Part shown: positions 60,338 through 64,000 of the stretch, one piece after another
Position numbering within the stretch: position 1 is the stretch's first letter
Layout of the letters: the number at the start of each line of letters is the position of its first letter
DNA from: Pseudovirgaria hyperparasitica
Lineage: Eukaryota > Ascomycota > Dothideomycetes > Acrospermales > Acrospermaceae
DNA length: 64,000 nucleotides
NCBI RefSeq assembly: GCF_010093815.1
Contig: NW_022985555.1
Location: 1,510,170-1,574,169 of the forward strand
Direction: 5' to 3'
Program-made: the position numbers and the translations under genes
Notes under the pieces: generated by a model
What the model saw: the letters and a program-made list of their open reading frames with translations, nothing else
Database searches by the model: none
What the model was told of the DNA's origin: nothing

Positions 60338-60534
60338 TTTCGGTGCTTGTTGTTGGTAGGAAAAATGTTGCTACCTTGAGGGCATCAAGTCGGTGGTCGC
60401 TAGGAGCTTGGACCTTCCATCTGATAGCCAAGCTCTTACAGCGAGCACCCGCCGCAACGAACATCCACTTGGAGCCCACGTCAACGACAACGGCGTTTTT
60501 CTAGCAAGAGACCAGATATCACGAACAAGCAAAT
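60338..60534. promoter_or_regulatory. 197-bp divergent promoter, pet117 / vma10
   Basis: The two start codons are only 197 bp apart, so both transcripts must start within this segment. No clear TATA box is visible. This fits a shared housekeeping promoter. Confidence 0.65.
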
Positions 60535-61127
60535 ATGGTACGATGGTTTTCCAACCAGTGAACGCATGTGCTGACGCTCTACGAGTCCGCTCAACAGTCT
60601 GTCGGGATTCAAACACTACTTGATGTGAGACGCTCCGCTCAGCAGGCTGTCTGTTAGAGACTGACGTGTTCCTAGGCCGAACGAGAGGCGCAGAAGATAG
60701 TCCAAAAAGGTGCGTACACTGTATAAAGCCACTGTGCGGTTTCAATGCTAATATTGCTCAGCCAGAGAGTGTACGTAGCCCATTGCCGCTCCAGGGTAAT
60801 TAGTTAATACATACAGACCGAACAAAGCGGGTCAAGGATGCACGAAGTGAAGCACAGAAGGAGATAGATGAATACAAGAACCAGAAGGAAGAAGAGTTCA
60901 AGAAGTTCGAGAAGGAGGTAGGGCACCAAGAGCATCGTGCGGAAAGGCCATGACTGATATCAATTTAGCACTCAAGCGGAAACGAGAAGGCTGAGGAGGA
61001 TGCTAAAAAGGACACCGATGGCAAAGTGAAAGAGATCGAGGCGATTGGCAAAAAGAGCGGAGGGAGCGTCGTTGACCAGCTACTAAAATGCGTGACGGAA
61101 CCACAACCTGAAGCCCCTGCTTCATGA
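60535..61127 (+). CDS. vma10: Vma10, V-ATPase V1 subunit G, with a 9-nt microexon
   Basis: Subunit G of the peripheral stalk of the vacuolar proton pump. Six coding exons: 60535-60537, 60586-60624, 60676-60709, 60762-60770, 60817-60917 and 60969-61127, with introns of 46-52 bp, 114 aa, the same length as the yeast protein. Exon 1 contributes only the ATG and exon 4 only nine bases. Assembly gives MSAQQSVGIQTLLD, AEREAQKIVQKAREYRTKR, VKDARSEAQKEIDEYKNQKE and HSSGNEKAEEDAKK, an excellent match to the family. The residues ARE come from the microexon, and the Tyr codon is split between it and exon 5; skipping the microexon would remove three residues in frame. The first intron's acceptor is CGAG, less usual than YAG. 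No other arrangement yields the conserved protein. Confidence 0.9.
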
Positions 61128-61544
61128 TTGCTCATGACCAGAGACATATCAGGTTCGCTCTTCATCAAAGAATAGACTCGTTTACTTCGGAATAGCTACC
61201 ACAGTTGATATTGCATCTCTTACTCTGAGGATCACTCACTGCGATGTAAAGCTTGTCACCCAGACCTCACTTTGTACTCAAGTTGTCGTCAGCATTCCTA
61301 TCTCACTCAGTCGCTCCCCAGGTGTACAATATAGAACTGGACTTTACGGCATTTGAACCATTACCCACACAATGAATGGCCTTCTGGTGACAGGAGGCAA
61401 AAATAAGGCTACTTGGTGTACATCTCTGTACACCCAGGTATAAATGAGAACGAGCCGCCTCTTCCCGCCACTCATGTGGCTCAAGTGCCTGCGAGAAGTA
61501 GAGATTCTTCGGGCCAAGGTAACGGTCCAGGCGGCGGGTAAATT
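61128..61544. other. vma10 3' flank up to the AT-rich boundary
   Basis: About 0.4 kb of ordinary composition with no coding frame of note, ending where the sequence turns abruptly AT-rich. Confidence 0.6.
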
Positions 61545-63700
61545 TTAGGGGGGCCCTACTCTTAGCCGCGCGCTATTACGTAACTCTATATAAGATAGCT
61601 ACTAGAAGAATAGGGGGAATTTCTCGGTTCTACTAAAATATAGAGTTAATAAACTTATAATATATAACTAGGGTCTAGTACTAGAAAAGATAACTAACCT
61701 TATAAACTTAGTAATAGTAGTATATATAGCTATACTTATTAGTAAAACCGTGATAAACGTAGAGAGTAATACTATACCTATATTCTATTCTAGAACTATT
61801 ACCCTACCTATAAACGATAGTCTACCCTCTATTAGAAATTATATAGTAGTAGTATTAAAGAAGCTTTAAAACTATAAAGTAATAGTTCTAGTAATAGTTC
61901 TAGTAATAGTCCTATAGTCTCTATATATATTTATAGGCGTGCCGTAGGCCAATTTTTTTTTTAGATATATATATAATATTATTTTAGAAATCTTAAGATT
62001 CATAGAGAGAAATATTAGAATTATTACTTAAGTATATACTTATCTATAGTCTAAATTATATAAAATAGAGAAGAAAGAAAGGATAATTTAAGAGATAGAT
62101 AAATAGTTATAATAGTAATTTAAATATTATTATATATATATAGATTAAGATATACTTCTACCTAGGTATACTCTAGAAGTAGATATTATATTTAATTTCT
62201 AGTTATTATTAGGAAGATTATATAGTTTTCTTAGAAAGAACGGTACTTTTAGAGATATAAACTTAACCTATTAATTTAGAAACCTTAAGAATAATCGTTA
62301 ATTAAGTTAGAATTAATACTTAGATATATAGTATATATTCTAAGGAACTAGTATACTATTTAGCTTCATGTATTTACTAGTAATACTTTAGAGTATTCTT
62401 AGTATTAATAATAGTCTTAAAGATCTAGATAGATATTATTATATCTAAAATATTAAGGATAGTTATATAATAGGTTAGATTTACTACTTAAGTATATATA
62501 ATCTATAGTCTAGATTATATATAAAAGAGAGTAAAGGAAAAAGAAAGATTTATAAGAGATAGATAAAAGAATATAATAGTAATTCTATTAATATTATATA
62601 TATATATTAATATACTTTCTAACTAGTTGTCCTAAGGGAGTGGCGTTTCCTTTAGTTTTTAGTATTTACTAGTAATATTATAGGATCTTTTTATAATTAC
62701 CGACTTTAAACTCTTTCTATATAAGAATATCTCGTTAAACCTAGGTATTTAACTAGTATATACTACTCTTACCTCCGCTATATCTTTATTATTATACTTA
62801 TATTAAATTTTCCTTACTTTATTAAGAGATTTAATCTAGTTTATTAGTCTTTCTAAACTATATTTATCTAATATTATAAAGTCTTAGAGGAATAAGGTAT
62901 TATTTTTATAGAGTATATAGATAGCTATTATAGTCTATTTAGTTAAATAATTAGTATACTTCTAGTAGAAAAAACGAGTTCTAATATACCTTCTATTTAG
63001 AGTATAACTTCTTAAATACCTCCTATATCTATAGGTTAATAGAATTATATAGCTATATCTAGTACTTTAGTAGTACTAGGACATCTTTTAGAAAGACTAA
63101 GGTTCTATAGTACTAGTCCTATATAAGTTAAGGAAGATCTAAGCTATACGCTCGTGCTATATCTACTAGCTATACTATATTAGTATTAGTAAATTAAATT
63201 ATCTTCCCTTTTATTATAATTTTACGGCTAATACCCTTATTCTCTTATGAATCTTAGGGTATAGCTATCTAAGACTATATTACTAAGTCGTTAATAAAAG
63301 ACGTAATATTATCTACTATATTCTACTTCTATCTTTATTTTAGTCTAGCTATAAGACTTATAATCTATTATACTACTTATTATTAAAACCGATTTACTTA
63401 TATTAGATTATTAATATTTATATTAATCTAGAAAGAATATTACTTAGATATAGTAACCTCCATGTAAAGGAGTAATAGTAGTTACTAAATTTATTAAGGA
63501 TTCTAGGTTTATACTAAGGTAGCTTTGGTTTAACCGAAGCCTAAGGGTTTATTAACATTAGGAAAGATACGGCGCTCCTAAGTACTTCTAAGTACTCTCT
63601 AAGTATTCTTTTATCCTATTATATTTATTAGGTAGATCTACTTACTATCTATTCTAACGGAACGGCTTTATATAATTTATACTAAGTATTCCGCTTATAT

Positions 63701-63862
63701 TAAACGTCCCGTTTATTCTAAACGTACTAGTTATACTAAACGTCCCGTTTATACTAAACGTACTAGTTATACTAAACGTCCCGTTAGTACTAAACGTACT
63801 AGTTATACTAAACGTCCCGTTTATACTAAACGTACCGTTTATACTAACGGAATAATTAGTAC
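63701..63862. repeat. Nine-unit 18-bp tandem array with alternating subtypes
   Basis: Nine units keep an exact 18-bp register, each beginning TAAACGT except the last, diverged one (TAACGGA). Two subtypes alternate: one continues CCCGTTTATAC (or close), the other ACTAGTTATAC, so the higher-order period is 36 bp. The order is A-B-A-B-A'-B-A, then two diverged units. Unlike its surroundings the array keeps an ACGT core in nearly every unit. Confidence 0.9.
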
Positions 63863-63960
63863 TAGTTATTTTCTTAATACTAATTAGCTTACTAGTACTA
63901 CTTATTTACTATATACTAATAACTCTTATAGAATAAATAGTATCTAGTATTTTAGCTTCT

Positions 63961-64000
63961 CTATCTACTCTATCTACTCTATCTACTCTATCTACTCTAT
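63961..64000. repeat. 9-bp tandem repeat at the window edge
   Basis: The unit CTATCTACT is repeated more than four times without mismatch and runs off the end of the window. It is not the fungal telomere repeat. Confidence 0.9.

Larger units (their letters stand above)
61545..64000. mobile_element. AT-rich, RIP-like degraded repeat block
   Basis: Composition changes sharply here. The sequence becomes dominated by TA, CTA and TAG words, has almost no open frame longer than a few dozen codons, and continues to the window edge. In Pezizomycotina this is what repeat-induced point mutation (C to T, mainly at CpA) makes of duplicated transposons. Islands that keep CpG survive, for example near 61545-61580 (CCGCGCGC) and 61936-61950 (GCGTGCCGTAGGCC). 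The original element cannot be named from what is left. It may belong to a subtelomeric, centromeric or dispersed AT isochore. Confidence 0.75.

Noticed and set aside
63961-64000. Terminal 9-bp repeat considered as telomere
   Set aside because: The unit CTATCTACT is unlike the fungal TTAGGG/CCCTAA telomere repeat. The block is more likely AT-rich interspersed or subtelomeric DNA.
1-64000. Search for tRNA, rRNA and CRISPR features
   Set aside because: No cloverleaf with a GTTCGA-type T-loop, no rRNA-like stretch and no spaced direct-repeat array was recognised by eye. A tRNA could still be missed without a covariance search.

Overview
The window is nuclear DNA of a filamentous ascomycete (Pezizomycotina, probably a dothideomycete). 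The evidence is short GT-AG introns (mostly 46-91 bp), Mdm12, Het-C, a Zn2Cys6 regulator, and an AT-rich degraded block at the right edge that looks like repeat-induced point mutation (RIP). Gene density is low: 14 genes are supported, separated by long stretches without recognisable coding sequence. Many gene models below are my own splicing of open reading frames and were checked only for phase and motif continuity.

Left part (1-26 kb). This holds mdm12 (ER-mitochondria tether, minus), about 7 kb without a recognisable gene, a 94-residue protein with a duplicated FLSLxPxxH motif, a diverged choline/ethanolamine kinase-like protein, an RBR (RING-IBR-RING) E3 ligase transcribed divergently from a het-C heterokaryon-incompatibility homologue, and an ACR3-type arsenite efflux permease convergent with a monocarboxylate-type MFS transporter.

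Middle (27-56 kb). Five genes match the galactosaminogalactan (GAG) exopolysaccharide cluster known from Aspergillus fumigatus. They are the giant membrane glycosyltransferase gt4C (minus), the deacetylase agd3 (plus), the membrane-anchored GH114 galactosaminidase ega3 (plus), the GH135 hydrolase sph3 (minus) and the UDP-glucose 4-epimerase uge3 (plus). In this pathway Uge3 makes UDP-Gal and UDP-GalNAc. Gt4C polymerises and probably exports the chain, Agd3 deacetylates it to give the adhesive cationic form, and Ega3 and Sph3 cleave it. Two gene pairs are divergent (gt4C/agd3 and sph3/uge3). A Zn2Cys6 transcription factor lies 1.4 kb beyond uge3. The pathway is known. What stands out is the full set in one order, spread over about 29 kb with very large intergenic gaps.

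Right part (57-64 kb). After the regulator come PET117 (cytochrome oxidase assembly) and VMA10 (V-ATPase subunit G), which share a 197-bp divergent promoter. VMA10 has an ATG-only coding exon and a 9-nt microexon. About 0.4 kb beyond it the sequence switches abruptly to AT-rich, TpA-rich degraded DNA. That block runs to the window edge and contains an ordered 18-bp tandem array and a terminal 9-bp repeat.
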